Positions 45,046-54,607 of a DNA stretch of 64,000 nucleotides are shown one piece after another. The position numbers and the translations under genes were made by a program. The stretch spans positions 1 to 64,000 of the forward strand of contig QCCJ01000001.1 of NCBI GenBank assembly GCA_003281285.1, given 5' to 3'. The DNA comes from Prochlorococcus sp. AG-347-K22 (GTDB lineage Bacteria; Cyanobacteriota; Cyanobacteriia; PCC-6307; Cyanobiaceae). The notes beneath the pieces were generated by a model. It had not been told where the DNA came from. It saw nothing but the letters and a program-made list of their open reading frames with translations, and did no database searches. Every line of letters starts with the position of its first letter. Positions within the stretch are counted from its first letter, which is position 1.

Positions 45046-46155
45046 TTAAATCGCAAATCTATCTAAACTAAATTTTTCTAAAAAGCTTTTTTCTATTTCT
45101 TTAAGATTTTTATTTTGAACTATTTTTAAAAGAAGATCACTTGTTATTGCAGAAAATAAAACTCCATTTCTGTAATGTCCTGTAGCTATAAAAAGATTTT
45201 CAATTTTTGATTTTCCAATTATTGGTTTTAGATCTGGTGTGCAAGGTCTAAATCCCCACCAGTGTTCCATTTGTGGCCAATTAATAGCTTCTGGCAATAA
45301 GGAGCGAATGCCTTCTTGCAGTTGTTTTATTCCATTAGGAGTATTACCTTGATTAAATTTTGAATCTTTTTCAACTGTCGCTCCAACTATAATAAGTCCA
45401 TCATCACGAGGAACTAGATAAGTTTTTGGACCAAAAATAACCCTTTTCAAAAAATTTGTTGGACCTTGTATTGATAGCATTTGTCCCTTTACAGGAAAGA
45501 CGGGAATCTTATTAAAAATTTTTTTACTCCAAGCACCGCTGCATATTATTGCTTTTTGGCAGTTAATTTTTTTTATTTCCCCAGTGGCACATAAAACTGT
45601 TGCACCTGTAATTTTGTTTTTTTCGAATGTCAAATCCTCTACTTCTGATCCCTCTTGAAATTCGACTCCATGCAAGGAGCATGCTCTCTCAAGAGCACGC
45701 ATCAGTCTTCTTCGGTTATCTATTTGACCATCTTGTTCAAAAAGTAAACCATGTTTCCAAATAGAATTCATTCCATTAATTTCTTTTTGAAGATCTTTGT
45801 GATTTAAATATTTTCCATATTCATAAGTGGGAAACTCTTCAAGATCTTTTTTATTTTTAAAAGGAACTACTATGCCACATTTTTTTAAACCGCATTTAAT
45901 ATCACTATCTTGTTCAATACTGTGTATCCACTTTGGAATTAGATTTTGACTTTCTTGGCCAAATTTTAGTAATTCATCTTCGAGCCCTTCCGCATGAGTA
46001 GCTAACATTCCTGCAGCAACAAATCCAGCTGATTCATTTCTGTTTTTGCTTAAAACTAAAACTTTGAAGTTATTTCTAGAAAATTCATAAGCAATAGATA
46101 AACCTAAAAGTCCACCGCCAATGATTAATATTGAATTTTTGGTTTCTTGTGCCAT
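45046..46155 (-). CDS. thiO: Glycine oxidase/FAD-dependent oxidoreductase (ThiO-like)
   Basis: ILIIGGGLLGLSIAYEFSR, GHYRNGVLFSAITSDLL. Confidence 0.88.
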   Translation of the reverse strand: MAQETKNSILIIGGGLLGLSIAYEFSRNNFKVLVLSKNRNESAGFVAAGMLATHAEGLEDELLKFGQESQNLIPKWIHSIEQDSDIKCGLKKCGIVVPFKNKKDLEEFPTYEYGKYLNHKDLQKEINGMNSIWKHGLLFEQDGQIDNRRRLMRALERACSLHGVEFQEGSEVEDLTFEKNKITGATVLCATGEIKKINCQKAIICSGAWSKKIFNKIPVFPVKGQMLSIQGPTNFLKRVIFGPKTYLVPRDDGLIIVGATVEKDSKFNQGNTPNGIKQLQEGIRSLLPEAINWPQMEHWWGFRPCTPDLKPIIGKSKIENLFIATGHYRNGVLFSAITSDLLLKIVQNKNLKEIEKSFLEKFSLDRFAI

Positions 46156-46234
46156 TTAAAAATTAATATTTTTATTTGTGTTTTGGTCCTCTTTTCCTTT
46201 ATATCCAATAATATTAATAAAGAGACTTTTAATA

Positions 46235-47707
46235 ATGAACAATTTGGAATCTTGGGAAGCTGTGATTGGTTTGGAAACTCATGTACAGCTTAATACGAAA
46301 AGTAAAATATTCACATCTGCGTCAACAGCTTTTGGTGATGCACCTAATACGCATATAGATCCTGTAGTTTGTGGGTTACCAGGAACTCTTCCGGTTCTGA
46401 ATGAGACTGTTCTTGAGTATGCTGTAAAAACTTCGTTAGCATTAAATTTAAACGTTGCAGAACATTGTAAATTCGATAGAAAACAATATTTTTATCCTGA
46501 TCTGCCCAAAAATTATCAAATTTCACAATTTGATGAGCCACTAGCTGAAAATGGTTGGTTAGAGGTTGAAATAATTGAAAAGGACAAAGAACCTTATATC
46601 AAAAAAATTGGTATAGAAAGGCTACATATGGAAGAAGACGCAGGAAAACTAGTCCATTCAGGAAGTGATAGATTAGCTGGCTCTAAGTATTCTTTAGTTG
46701 ATTACAATCGTGCCGGAATAGCACTTTGTGAGATTGTAAGTAAACCAGATATTAGATCAGGTAAAGAGGCATCTGAATATGCTTCAGAGATTAGAAGAAC
46801 AGTTAGATATCTAGGGGTATCAGACGGAAATATGCAAGAGGGTTCATTACGCTGTGATGTCAATATTTCAGTTAGAAAAGGACCTCATGCTCCTTTTGGT
46901 ACCAAAGTGGAAATAAAAAATATGAATTCATTTTCTGCAATTCAAAAGGCTTGTGATTATGAAATAGCCAGACAAATAGAAGTTTATGAAAATGGAGGAA
47001 AAATTTTCCAAGAAACAAGGTTATGGGATGAAGCTAAGCAATTAACGAAAAGTATGAGATTAAAAGAAGGTAGCAGTGACTATAGATATTTTCCTGATCC
47101 TGACTTAGGTCCAATTGAAATAAAAAAAGCCCAACAAGAAATATGGTTTAAAGAACTACCAGAATTACCTTCAAAGAAAAGAAATAAATACGTAAGTCAA
47201 TTTGGGTTGTCTGCATATGATGCAAGGGTAATTTCTGATGAAATAAGCATGGCAAACTTTTTTGAAGAAACAGTAGCAAATGGTGCTGAGGCCAAACTAG
47301 CTTCAAATTGGGTAACAAGTGATATTGTGGGCTATTTAAAATCAAACAAACTAAGTTTTAGTGAATTAAAGCTTAGTCCTGAAAATCTTGCTGAAATGAT
47401 TAACATGATTTCAAAAAATATAATTAGTGGAAAAATTGCAAAAGAAATTTTACCTGAACTTATTCAAAAAAATATTTCTCCGAAAAAATTAGTTGAAGAA
47501 AAAGGGTTGGCAATGATATCTGATTCTTCAAGTATTTTACCAATAATTGATGAACTTATAAATGAACATCCAAATGAAGTTCAAGCATTTAAAAATGGCA
47601 AAACTAAGTTACTTGGTTTTTTTGTTGGTCAACTTATGAGAAGAACAAAAGGTAAAGCTGACCCTAAACTTGCAAATAAACTTCTTATGGAAAAATTAAA
47701 TAGCTAA
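46235..47707 (+). CDS. gatB: Aspartyl/glutamyl-tRNA(Asn/Gln) amidotransferase subunit B
   Basis: WEAVIGLETHVQLNTKSKIF, LPKNYQISQFDEPLA; internal ATG preferred over the 46178 ORF start. Confidence 0.97.
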   Translation: MNNLESWEAVIGLETHVQLNTKSKIFTSASTAFGDAPNTHIDPVVCGLPGTLPVLNETVLEYAVKTSLALNLNVAEHCKFDRKQYFYPDLPKNYQISQFDEPLAENGWLEVEIIEKDKEPYIKKIGIERLHMEEDAGKLVHSGSDRLAGSKYSLVDYNRAGIALCEIVSKPDIRSGKEASEYASEIRRTVRYLGVSDGNMQEGSLRCDVNISVRKGPHAPFGTKVEIKNMNSFSAIQKACDYEIARQIEVYENGGKIFQETRLWDEAKQLTKSMRLKEGSSDYRYFPDPDLGPIEIKKAQQEIWFKELPELPSKKRNKYVSQFGLSAYDARVISDEISMANFFEETVANGAEAKLASNWVTSDIVGYLKSNKLSFSELKLSPENLAEMINMISKNIISGKIAKEILPELIQKNISPKKLVEEKGLAMISDSSSILPIIDELINEHPNEVQAFKNGKTKLLGFFVGQLMRRTKGKADPKLANKLLMEKLNS

Positions 47708-47710
47708 AGC

Positions 47711-48328
47711 TTAAAGAATCTCTTTTATCGTATTGATCCATTTATTTTGATCATCCGAATTCTCTAAAATAATATCTGAGAATTTTCTTTTTTCTTCAAA
47801 ACTTAATTGAAAATTTATCAATTCATATGCTTCTTTTTCGCTAATTTTATCTCTTGTGATAAGTCTGTTTTTTTGTAGTTCTTTAGGGCATTTAACTAAC
47901 CATATTTCAGTGCAAATATCTTCAAATTTTGCTTCAAACAATAATGGAATAACCAATACTATGGTTTGATTATTTCTGTATTGACTGCATTCTTCTATCA
48001 TTCTTTCTTTAATTAAGGGGTGAAGTAGTTTTTCAATCCATTCCTTGCTTGCTGAGTGTTTAAAAATAATGTTCCTTAAAAGTTTTCTGTTTATTTCCCT
48101 TCCTGAATTGCTTTTATTATCAATAATTTTATTTCCAAAATAATCTAAAATTTTCTTATATCCATATGTGTTTGGTTTGATTAATTCTCTTGAAAAATGA
48201 TCTGCATCTAATATTGGTATGTTTTTATGTTTTCTAATGTAATTAGTTATGGTTGTCTTCCCACTTGCAATACCTCCTGTTAAACCAATCCTTCTTTGGT
48301 TGTTTTTTAATTTTTGAAGAATATCCAT
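47711..48328 (-). CDS. coaE: Dephospho-CoA kinase
   Basis: RIGLTGGIASGKTTITNY, DADHFSREL. Confidence 0.96.
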   Translation of the reverse strand: MDILQKLKNNQRRIGLTGGIASGKTTITNYIRKHKNIPILDADHFSRELIKPNTYGYKKILDYFGNKIIDNKSNSGREINRKLLRNIIFKHSASKEWIEKLLHPLIKERMIEECSQYRNNQTIVLVIPLLFEAKFEDICTEIWLVKCPKELQKNRLITRDKISEKEAYELINFQLSFEEKRKFSDIILENSDDQNKWINTIKEIL

Positions 48329-48404
48329 ATAATTAATAATAATCTAATTACTTAGTTTCTTTAGTATTAAAGAGTAGTTAGTATGAATTAAAATACGAAA
48401 AAGT

Positions 48405-49643
48405 TTGAGCCAGTTAGATTCCAATTGGTCGTTTGTTGATGACAGTAAGGTAACACCCAAGGGGTTTCTTTTTGCTGGGATATCTGCTGGTTTAAAAGCT
48501 TCAAATAAAAAAGATTTAGCACTAATACTCGCTCCAAAAGGAAGTATTTTTAGTGGGATGTTTACCCAATCAATAGTTCGAGCTTCTTGTGTGGATATTT
48601 GTGAGGAAAGGATTAAAACAACTTCAGGTTTTGTAAGAGCAATACTAATTAATTCTGGTCAAGCAAATGCATGTACAGGAAATCTTGGCATTCAACATTT
48701 TCAAATTGCTACAGGAAAGATTGCGGAACTTTTAGGAATAAAAGAAGAAGAAGTTTTAATGTGCTCAACTGGTGTAATTGGTGTTCCAATACAAATAAAT
48801 GATTTAGTAAAAAACTTACCGAATTTAGTTAGTGATTTAAAGGGTAATAATTTTGAAAATGCAGCAGAAGCAATTTTAACTACTGATTTGACTTTAAAAA
48901 AAGTGTCAATAGAGACGATTATTCAAGGTAGAAAAATAAAAATAGCAGGATTTGCAAAAGGTTCAGGAATGATTTACCCCAACATGGCTACAATGCTTGC
49001 TTTTCTAACCTGTGATGCGGGTATTCAAAAAGAAGAATGGGACAAAATGATTGCTATTGCGGTTCAAAAATCTTTTAATGCAATATCAGTTGATGGAGAG
49101 ACAAGCACAAATGATTCTTTTGTTGGAATAAATGCAGGAGAGAAAATTGAAAAAAGGTTTTTTCCAATTATCCAACAAGGAATTGATATTGTATGTCAGA
49201 ACTTGGCAAAAAATATTGCAAGGGATGGAGAGGGAGCAAATTGTTTATTAGAAGTTTTGGTTCAAGGAGCAAAAAATACAGATGATGCAATTATGCTCGC
49301 GAAATCTATTTGTAATTCTGCCTTGGTAAAAACTGCGATACATGGTTGTGATCCGAATTGGGGACGAATCATTTCTGCTGCAGGTAATTCCGGAGTTAAA
49401 TTTAATTTAAATGACGTTGACTTGCATATAGGAAACGCTCAGATTTTGGAAAACGGCAAGTTGTATAAATATGATCAACAAAAAGTCACAGACTATATTA
49501 AGTCCAGAATGAAAGGTAGATATTTAGTAGATGATATTGTAAAAATTATGATTAATCTAAATTCTGGCGAATCGAAAGGCACAGCTTGGGGGTGCGATCT
49601 TTCTAAAAAATATGTTGAAATAAACTCGGAATATACTACTTAA
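48405..49643 (+). CDS. argJ: Glutamate N-acetyltransferase/amino-acid acetyltransferase
   Basis: GSGMIYPNMATMLAFLTCDAG self-cleavage site; SVDGETSTNDSF; HGCDPNWGRI; TTG start. Confidence 0.97.
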   Translation: MSQLDSNWSFVDDSKVTPKGFLFAGISAGLKASNKKDLALILAPKGSIFSGMFTQSIVRASCVDICEERIKTTSGFVRAILINSGQANACTGNLGIQHFQIATGKIAELLGIKEEEVLMCSTGVIGVPIQINDLVKNLPNLVSDLKGNNFENAAEAILTTDLTLKKVSIETIIQGRKIKIAGFAKGSGMIYPNMATMLAFLTCDAGIQKEEWDKMIAIAVQKSFNAISVDGETSTNDSFVGINAGEKIEKRFFPIIQQGIDIVCQNLAKNIARDGEGANCLLEVLVQGAKNTDDAIMLAKSICNSALVKTAIHGCDPNWGRIISAAGNSGVKFNLNDVDLHIGNAQILENGKLYKYDQQKVTDYIKSRMKGRYLVDDIVKIMINLNSGESKGTAWGCDLSKKYVEINSEYTT

Positions 49644-49878
49644 GTTTTAGTAAATCTAATGGTAGATATTCATTCATATAAAGAAACAGTATTGTTAAAG
49701 TTCCAATTACAGAGCCTATAAAACCTCCAAAAAAATTAACTAATAATCCAGATTGTCTAATTATTGATTCTTCGTTTTTTTCTTCTTCAAAATTAGGAGA
49801 ATCAACTACTTTTAAGCGCTGATTGGTTGTTGGTTGTTTATGTTGTTGGTGTCGGATGAGGGCTTCGAAATCAGGCAT
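49636..49878 (-). CDS. Small membrane protein overlapping the 3' end of the ParA gene
   Basis: 80-aa ORF from internal ATG; C-terminal TM segment LLVNFFGGFIGSVIGTLTILFLYM. Confidence 0.6.
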   Translation of the reverse strand: MPDFEALIRHQQHKQPTTNQRLKVVDSPNFEEEKNEESIIRQSGLLVNFFGGFIGSVIGTLTILFLYMNEYLPLDLLKLK

Positions 49879-50483
49879 GGAATTTGTGAGGCAATTGAAC
49901 AATAAGCAGACCAGCCCGTCATTCGACGAGGATCTGATCTACCTAAATCGTCTACAGCTTCAAATACAGCATTGCCCGAGGCTTCTGCTTTATCAAATGC
50001 TGAAAGTAAGGGTATAAATGTATTAAAAACATATAAACCAAAATGTTCTAGAGCTGCTTTGGCTTGTTGCGCTGCTTTTTGCTGTCTAAAATCAACTTTT
50101 ACTATTACTACAGCATGGTTAACTTTTAAGTTGCTTAATAAATTAGCTAGTTCAACAGTTAATTCTACTGATCTTGCTTTTGCAGTTGTAGGTAAGATAA
50201 CTAAATCTGAACCATACGCTAAGTGTTTAAGTTCTTCTTGATCACTGCTAGCTTGGCCATCAGTTATTACAATTTCTGATGATCTTGATGCTTTAGCAGC
50301 TGAACTGACGGGGAAAACAGGAAATGGAAGATTGCCTCTTGATGCGTATGCTAAAGCAGATCTATTCTTGTCGGCATCGACTATGCAAACTTTTTTACCT
50401 TCAGAATGCCAAACACTAGCAAGGTGAATACTTGTACAGGTCTTGGCTACCCCCCCTTTCTGTCCGCAAACGGTAATGAACAA
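49812..50483 (-). CDS. ParA/MinD-family ATPase (orphan)
   Basis: Deviant Walker A GQKGGVAKTCTS; VDADKNRSALAYA; ends ahead of no visible parB. Confidence 0.9.
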   Translation of the reverse strand: MFITVCGQKGGVAKTCTSIHLASVWHSEGKKVCIVDADKNRSALAYASRGNLPFPVFPVSSAAKASRSSEIVITDGQASSDQEELKHLAYGSDLVILPTTAKARSVELTVELANLLSNLKVNHAVVIVKVDFRQQKAAQQAKAALEHFGLYVFNTFIPLLSAFDKAEASGNAVFEAVDDLGRSDPRRMTGWSAYCSIASQIPCLISKPSSDTNNINNQQPISA

Positions 50484-50633
50484 TTTTTTATTTTTATTTC
50501 TCTTACTTTGGAGAATAATTTCTTAATGTCAAGAGAAATTGATTTTTAATGCTTTAAAACTTATTCTTTGAAATATTTTAAAGAAGTTAATATTTTTAGA
50601 TAACCTTATAAAGTTCCTTATTTAAATTGGCTT

Positions 50634-51596
50634 GTGAAAAAAAGAATTGGATTAGGTACGTGGTCTTGGGGGAATAAGCTTTTCTGGAATTACCAATCTA
50701 CAAATGACGATGATTTACGTGAGACATATAATGAAGCGTTACGAAGAGGTTTCGATCTAATTGATACTGCAGATTCTTACGGTACTGGGAATCTTCAAGG
50801 TAGGAGTGAATTGTTGATAGGAAAATTTTTACTAAATACTCCTTCAGCAAAGAAAAAAAGAATTCAAGTAGCAACCAAACTTGCACCTTATCCCTGGAGA
50901 ATGGGTAACAAAGGTTTTAATAAACCTTTTTTGAAAAGTTTAGAAAGACTTAATAACAAATTAGATATAGTGCAATTACATTGGTCAACTGCAAAATACA
51001 ATCCTTGGCAGGAATTAGGGCTGTTGAATAATCTTTGCGATTTAAAAGATGAAGGCTTTGATTTTCAAATAGGCTTATCAAATATAGGCCCTAAAAGATT
51101 GATGAAATTAATTAATTTCTTAGCAAAAAGAGATCAGAACCTCAAGAGTGTTCAAATACAGTTTTCTTTGCTTGCTCCCGATTTAGGAAAACAAAATCAG
51201 GTAAAAAAAATTTGCGATGAAAATAATATTGATTTCTTTGCTTATAGTCCTTTGTCCTTTGGAATACTTTGTATTGATCCAGATAAAGAACAGAATAAAG
51301 AAAAAAGTTTTCTTCGCAATGCATTATTTGAAAACTATAAAAAACCAACATATGAATTGCGGAGGTGTTTAAAAAAAATTGCAAATCAAAGGTCAGTTTC
51401 CCAAGCGCAAGTAGCAATTAATTGGTGTTGTTATCAAGGAGCTATTCCGCTCGTTGGAATGCGAAAAAAATCTCAAGTTATAGATGTATCGAATGTATAT
51501 AAGTGGAATTTAAATAAAAGTGAATTTAAAGTACTTCAGGAATTGTCAAATAAATGTTTAAAAAAAATGCCTAAAAATCCATTTTCAAGCATTTAA
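50634..51596 (+). CDS. Aldo/keto reductase family protein
   Basis: GLGTWSWGNK, FDLIDTADSYGTG, KLDIVQLHW, IPLVGMRKKSQV; GTG start. Confidence 0.92.
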   Translation: MKKRIGLGTWSWGNKLFWNYQSTNDDDLRETYNEALRRGFDLIDTADSYGTGNLQGRSELLIGKFLLNTPSAKKKRIQVATKLAPYPWRMGNKGFNKPFLKSLERLNNKLDIVQLHWSTAKYNPWQELGLLNNLCDLKDEGFDFQIGLSNIGPKRLMKLINFLAKRDQNLKSVQIQFSLLAPDLGKQNQVKKICDENNIDFFAYSPLSFGILCIDPDKEQNKEKSFLRNALFENYKKPTYELRRCLKKIANQRSVSQAQVAINWCCYQGAIPLVGMRKKSQVIDVSNVYKWNLNKSEFKVLQELSNKCLKKMPKNPFSSI

Positions 51597-51604
51597 TTAA
51601 ATTT

Positions 51605-51742
51605 TTAGCTAGATATTTTCTTATTTTTTTTTATTTGACAACCACTATTCCATAGTTCATTGGGAAATTTTTCGCCAGTGAATCTAATAACTTTTGGTTT
51701 AAGATTTATTATCAAGTCATTCAGTTTTTTATTAGATTCCAT
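51605..51742 (-). CDS. Small hypothetical protein (45 aa), not in the ORF track
   Basis: ATG...TAA: MESNKKLNDLIINLKPKVIRFTGEKFPNELWNSGCQIKKNKKISS; stop lies 8 nt from the convergent aldo/keto reductase stop. Confidence 0.5.
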   Translation of the reverse strand: MESNKKLNDLIINLKPKVIRFTGEKFPNELWNSGCQIKKNKKISS

Positions 51743-51892
51743 TTTGCAAGATTCGATTTTTTAATAAGATAAATTAATTTAAAAGTTATCTTCTCAGTAT
51801 TTATACTTATAAAATTAAAAAAATTCTTTTTAATACAAGCATTTGCAGCAATATTTACACACGAATAAATTATCTATTACAACTTCTTTGTT

Positions 51893-51922
51893 ATTTAAAA
51901 AAGTGGAGTCCTTCCAGACTCC
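51893..51922 (-). terminator. Intrinsic terminator of the tmRNA transcript
   Basis: Minus strand GGAGTC-TGGAAG-GACTCC hairpin followed by ACTTTTTT. Confidence 0.8.
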
Positions 51923-52160
51923 TTGTATCATTTGGTTGATAAGGCTGATATAACCCCATCTCCTTTAGGATCAAGCAGCAACTGGTGCTGTTTGACGGGA
52001 GAAACTAACTATTTTGTTAGCATTTGTGTTTTTGCTCTAGCCGAGCCGGCTTCAGTCACCTTCCTTATGCCCCGTCGAAACCATTACAACCCCAAATAGT
52101 GGAGTTGAGCGGAATCGAACCGCTGTCCGAAACATCGGTTGAGATCACCTAGTCCAATTG
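51905..52160 (-). ncRNA. ssrA: Two-piece, circularly permuted tmRNA (precursor; 5' limit approximate)
   Basis: Minus strand order: acceptor/T-arm piece (GGACAGCGGTTCGATTCCGCTCAACTCCA, ends 52100) precedes coding piece (GGGGTTGTAATGGTTTCGACGGGGCAT..., starts 52093). 7-bp acceptor pairing GGGGUUG/CAACUCC with G3:U70-type wobble. Tag ORF 51971-52021 = ANKIVSFSRQTAPVAA-stop. Confidence 0.93.
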
Positions 52161-52223
52161 GACATTTATATTCTGACAGGCAAAATGGTTATTGAATAGT
52201 TTTTTTACTAAGTTTTATCGTAT

Positions 52224-53348
52224 ATGAAAGTAGTGGCATCATCTCCGGAGGGACTAGAGGAATCTTTAGCAGAAGAAATTTCAAATTTAGGCGGCTTTAA
52301 TATTAATACTTATAAAAGATTTATTAATTTTGAATGTGATTTTGAAACTTTTTATAGAGTTCATTTCTATTCTAGATTAGCTTTTCGTTTTTATAGAGAA
52401 ATTGCAAGTTTTAATTGCTACGACAAGCAATCTTTATATGCGGGGGTTAGAGATTCATTTGATTGGTTAAATTGGTTGCACTTTGATAAAACGTTTAATG
52501 TTCAAGTAACTGGGAGAACATCTTCTTTAAGTCATACTCATTTCACTGCTCTTGAAGTAAAAAATTCTATAACTGATTTGCAACAGGCAGTTTGGAATAA
52601 AAGATCAAATATTTCTCTAGATAATCCTGATTTTATAATTCATCTACATTTAAATAATAATAAAGCAATTCTCAGTCTTCAAAGCAGCTTAGAAAGCTTA
52701 CACAAAAGAGGCTATAGACCCGCAATTGGAAATGCTCCATTAAAAGAAAATTTAGCTTCTGGATTGATAAATATGACTCAATGGAATGGCAAAGTTCCAT
52801 TAATAGATTTTATGTGTGGCTCGGGAACTTTTTTAATTGAGGCAGTCAACCAATTCCTTGGAGTTCCAATAAATATTGATCAAGTATATCTTTTCGAGAA
52901 TTGGTTGGACTTTAGGGAAGATATTTATCTTAATGAAAAAAATAAGGCAAAAAATAAAATTATAAATTATGAAAAATTACCAACAATAATAGGGTGTGAA
53001 ATTAATAAAAAGGTTTTTGAGCAGGCGAATGTAAACATATCATTAGCTGGACTCGAAAATTATATTGAGCTTATAAATAATGATTTTTTAGCACTCCAAT
53101 TAAGTTGCACACCCGGGATAATCATATGTAATCCTCCATACGGCAAAAAATTAGGCGATGAAAATGAATTGATTTCTTTATATGAACAAATGGGAATCTA
53201 CCTAAAGAATAATTTTTCAGGTTGGGAATTTTGGCTGCTAAGTGGAAATCCAAAACTAACAAAATATTTGAAAATGAAATCTTCATTGAAAATTCCTGTT
53301 AGTAATGGGGGGATAGATTGTAGATGGATAAAGTATTTAATAAGGTAA
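52224..53348 (+). CDS. RlmL/RlmK-like THUMP-containing N2-guanine/N6-adenine-type RNA methyltransferase
   Basis: MKVVASSPEGLEESLAEEISNLGG, DFMCGSGTFLIEAV, IICNPPYGKKLGDE. Confidence 0.9.
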   Translation: MKVVASSPEGLEESLAEEISNLGGFNINTYKRFINFECDFETFYRVHFYSRLAFRFYREIASFNCYDKQSLYAGVRDSFDWLNWLHFDKTFNVQVTGRTSSLSHTHFTALEVKNSITDLQQAVWNKRSNISLDNPDFIIHLHLNNNKAILSLQSSLESLHKRGYRPAIGNAPLKENLASGLINMTQWNGKVPLIDFMCGSGTFLIEAVNQFLGVPINIDQVYLFENWLDFREDIYLNEKNKAKNKIINYEKLPTIIGCEINKKVFEQANVNISLAGLENYIELINNDFLALQLSCTPGIIICNPPYGKKLGDENELISLYEQMGIYLKNNFSGWEFWLLSGNPKLTKYLKMKSSLKIPVSNGGIDCRWIKYLIR

Positions 53349-53349
53349 T

Positions 53350-53751
53350 TTATTTCTTGCCTAAAACGGCCTTTGTTGTCTTGCCTAAACCCTCTAATGT
53401 TTGAGGAAGATATGGTCCTTTGGCTAATTTTCCTCCAAGCTTCAAACTTAAGCCTGCAAGAAATAAATCGATAAATATTATGAGTAATAAATTATATTCG
53501 ATATTCCAGTTATTATATTTCGCTAGAAAAAGATAAAAAATAATATGGATGCAAATTAGTACTAATAATAATAATGTGCTGCCAATTGCCAAAAATATTC
53601 CACCACTAATTAATCTTCTTTTTTCTCTATCTACTTCTTGAAGAGCTATTCTGACATGCAAATCCATCACTGAACTTGCGATGGCTGAAATTCTGGAGGC
53701 TGTATTTGCAAAGTTTTTATTTTTTGGTTTTTCCATATTATTTTCTGCCAC
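53350..53751 (-). CDS. Phage holin superfamily III-like (PF07332) membrane protein
   Basis: 133 aa, two TM segments, amphipathic N-terminus with LHVRIALQEVDREKRRLI. Confidence 0.6.
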   Translation of the reverse strand: MAENNMEKPKNKNFANTASRISAIASSVMDLHVRIALQEVDREKRRLISGGIFLAIGSTLLLLVLICIHIIFYLFLAKYNNWNIEYNLLLIIFIDLFLAGLSLKLGGKLAKGPYLPQTLEGLGKTTKAVLGKK

Positions 53752-54199
53752 TGTTTAGTAGACTTCCTATTAGTAAACCAATACCAGCTGCAATAGCAAT
53801 AGATAATAGTGGTTTTTTTCTTATTGGACTTTCTATTTTTGGTCTAAGTGTATTGTTAAGCTCTTCTAATAATTCTTCTAATTGACTTTCAATAGGCTCA
53901 ATTTTTTCTGATATTTCCCAATTTTTTTCTCTTATTGAATCAATGATTTCAAATAGTTGGCTTTTTATTCCAACTGCTGAGGTTCCAGTATGGCTGGCTA
54001 TTACTTCAACTAAATCATCAATACTCCCTTTTGTGGCTTCAATCGTTTGTTGTGCAATGTTAGGCCATTTTTCTTTTATTAAAGGTATTAAACTATCAAT
54101 TTTTTCAAGTAACCATTTTTCTAAGATAACTTCTTTTTCAGGAAGATCAGATTTATCTTCTTTTTCTTCTACTTCTTTGGGAGGATGGTAAGTCTCCAT
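53738..54199 (-). CDS. DUF883-like membrane-anchored helical protein
   Basis: Coiled-coil acidic protein with C-terminal KKPLLSIAIAAGIGLLIGSLLNSGRK. Confidence 0.6.
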   Translation of the reverse strand: METYHPPKEVEEKEDKSDLPEKEVILEKWLLEKIDSLIPLIKEKWPNIAQQTIEATKGSIDDLVEVIASHTGTSAVGIKSQLFEIIDSIREKNWEISEKIEPIESQLEELLEELNNTLRPKIESPIRKKPLLSIAIAAGIGLLIGSLLNSGRK

Positions 54200-54369
54200 T
54201 ATTTAAACTTATTTATTATAAGATTAGACCCTATTTTCTTAATTTGGAACCCTTATCTAAAGAATTGTGCGATTTATATAGAATAAAAACATATAAAAGT
54301 TTATTTACATTTTATTTATCTACTCTGTTCTGTAAGAAGGTTTTGTTAAGCTATTACTGAATTTATTAA

Positions 54370-54525
54370 ATGAGTTTAAATTTCATCATGGATATTACAT
54401 TTGCATCATTAATTTTTGCATCTCGCACAATCCCTACAGATTTTGGATTAGTAGCTGCAGCTATCGCTGGAGCCGGAAGTTTGCTATTCATTGCTTTAAG
54501 ATTTGTTCCTGATGCAAGTAATTAA
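54370..54525 (+). CDS. Single-TM microprotein (51 aa; alternative start 54388), not in the ORF track
   Basis: MSLNFIMDITFASLIFASRTIPTDFGLVAAAIAGAGSLLFIALRFVPDASN. Confidence 0.7.
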   Translation: MSLNFIMDITFASLIFASRTIPTDFGLVAAAIAGAGSLLFIALRFVPDASN

Positions 54526-54607
54526 ATAACAGGAAACATCTCTTAGAAAATATATCTTTACTCAACTTTGTTTTGAAAATAGATTCGATTTATTTATCAA
54601 CTAGATA

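Noticed and set aside
46178-46234. 19-aa N-terminal extension of GatB
   Set aside because: Family members begin near MxxxWEAVIGLE; the extension lies in the divergent promoter region with thiO.
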